Origin: an uncultured Collinsella sp.
GTDB lineage: Bacteria; Actinomycetota; Coriobacteriia; Coriobacteriales; Coriobacteriaceae
Direction of reading: 5' to 3'
DNA: 29,689 bases
NCBI GenBank assembly: GCA_900757615.1
Contig: CAAEON010000027.1
Coordinates: 1-29,689, forward strand
The notes beneath the pieces were generated by a model. It made no database searches, had not been told where the DNA came from, and was given only the letters and a program-made list of their open reading frames with translations. Below, in pieces: positions 28,739 to 29,689 of the stretch; the stretch's first letter is position 1; each line of letters opens with the position of its first letter. Both the position numbers and the translations under genes were made by a program.

Positions 28739-29647
28739 ATGGAAGTTTGTATACCAATGCCAACTCACTCTGATGCGACTGGGAGCAAACACGCCTTCCT
28801 TGTTATGGCTCATAAGGACGATGAAGTTCTTCACACCCTGATGAGAGTCCTCGATGATGAACGAAACGACATCTTCATCCATATGGATGCAAAAAGCGGA
28901 TGGGAAGAAAATCGCTTGTTGGCTTCTGTCAGCAAGGCGGGGATTTTTCCAGTTCCTCGTATCAGAGTCACTTGGGGCGGGTATTCGCAAATCGCCTGCG
29001 AACTCAGCCTTCTCAACTCCGCAGTTTCAAAGGGACACTATTCCTATTATCACCTTTTGAGCGGTCAAGATCTTCCTATTAAAAGTCAGGATCAGATTCA
29101 CTCATTCTTTGACTCTTGTGGAAATAAAGAGTTCATTCGCTTCGAAAACCACAACAGGGACTATCGGAGAAGAATCGGTGGGCATGTTATCTGGAACACT
29201 TTCGGGATTAGCAAATCTCAGGTTTTCTTACGTAAGATGGATGGCCTTCTATCGAGTCTTTTGCAGTGTTTTAGGAAGCCCGCTAGAAACTTGGAACTGA
29301 TGAAAGGTGACAACTGGTTTTCAATCACCGATGGCCTCGCTCGTTACCTTGTCAAGAATGCCTCTTCGATACGTTCGATTTTCTGGGATTCTATGTGCGG
29401 CGATGAAATCTTCCTGCAAACTGAGGCTTGGGACGCGGGGAGTAAATTTAGATACTTTCGAGCCCCCGGCGATCAAAGCGACGAAGCGATAATGCGGCTT
29501 ATCGATTGGGGTGCTGATGAGTCACCCCGTGTGTTGGGAATTGCAGACTTAGATCGCATCAAGAATTCAAGATTGATGTTCGCGCGCAAATTCGATTCAG
29601 AAATCGATAGCGATATCGTTAAAGCTATTGAAGCAATGGTTCGATAG
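28739..29647 (+). CDS. Core-2/I-branching-type beta-glycosyltransferase (GT14-like)
   Basis: A 302-residue protein matching the bacterial Core-2/I-branching enzyme family, related to eukaryotic beta-1,6-N-acetylglucosaminyltransferases. Visible blocks are HAFLVMAHKDDEVLHTLMRV, FIHMDAKSGW, YHLLSGQDLPIKSQDQI, GDNWFSITDGLARYLVKN and CGDEIFLQTEAWDAG, in the usual order. The open frame extends to 28523 across the acetyltransferase gene, but ATG 28739 gives the family N-terminus and lies 4 bases after the acetyltransferase stop; only a weak GAGTGG is seen upstream, so translation may depend on coupling. Loss of frame in the preceding gene could thus lower its expression. The operon seems to continue past the right edge. 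Confidence 0.88.
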   Translation: MEVCIPMPTHSDATGSKHAFLVMAHKDDEVLHTLMRVLDDERNDIFIHMDAKSGWEENRLLASVSKAGIFPVPRIRVTWGGYSQIACELSLLNSAVSKGHYSYYHLLSGQDLPIKSQDQIHSFFDSCGNKEFIRFENHNRDYRRRIGGHVIWNTFGISKSQVFLRKMDGLLSSLLQCFRKPARNLELMKGDNWFSITDGLARYLVKNASSIRSIFWDSMCGDEIFLQTEAWDAGSKFRYFRAPGDQSDEAIMRLIDWGADESPRVLGIADLDRIKNSRLMFARKFDSEIDSDIVKAIEAMVR

Positions 29648-29689
29648 ACCTATTTTCTATCAGTATAAATAACAGTTTAGCATTCGGGG

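Noticed and set aside
1..29689. CRISPR arrays, insertion sequences, prophage genes, rRNA
   Set aside because: No regularly spaced repeats, transposase or phage motifs, or rRNA segments were seen.

Overview
The window looks like a chromosomal segment from a high-GC, Collinsella-like member of the Coriobacteriia. This is an inference from gene content: a GlgC/GlgD pair, a GH13-GH77 fusion, lysine/alanine-rich tails on glycogen enzymes, and a NusG-paralog-led polysaccharide locus. No 16S rRNA or other decisive marker is present.

Layout. (1) Positions 1-2555, plus strand: the 3' end of an unidentified gene, a terminator-like hairpin, then the overlapping pair fmt-rsmB (initiator-tRNA formylation and 16S rRNA m5C967 methylation). 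(2) 2556-2697: two strong hairpins between convergent genes. (3) 2697-16091, minus strand: a compact glycogen/alpha-glucan cluster transcribed glgB, glgP, glgC, glgD, glgA, then a bifunctional debranching enzyme/4-alpha-glucanotransferase, then a small FmdB-type zinc ribbon gene. (4) 16092-17778: a divergent regulatory region, a HAD phosphatase and a thiamine pyrophosphokinase. (5) A tRNA-Ala(GGC) gene with clear promoter and terminator. (6) 17966-18697: about 730 bases with no credible gene but several RNA hairpins, leading into (7) a plus-strand surface-polysaccharide operon running off the right edge: LoaP/NusG-like antiterminator, initiating sugar-phosphate transferase, three GT2 glycosyltransferases, an EpsG/Wzy-like polymerase, a Wzx-like flippase, a LicD-type transferase, a TarI/IspD-like cytidylyltransferase, an NAD-dependent epimerase/dehydratase, a frameshifted acetyltransferase and a GT14-like transferase.

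How it fits together. GlgC/GlgD make ADP-glucose, GlgA polymerises it, GlgB branches it, and GlgP and the debranching/glucanotransferase fusion take the polymer apart. Shared TGGTAAA boxes next to the fusion gene and in the glgB/HAD divergent region suggest one LacI-type regulator. GlgA (about 275 residues) and GlgB (about 70 residues, plus a short basic N-terminus) both carry histone-H1-like tails, which suggests a common anchoring or condensate role for the synthesis enzymes. In the polysaccharide operon, the antiterminator and the hairpin-rich leader suggest processive antitermination, while a run of nine G residues that breaks the acetyltransferase frame suggests on/off switching of acetylation.

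Limits: all calls are from reading the sequence and the encoded proteins; no database search, structure prediction or folding calculation was run.
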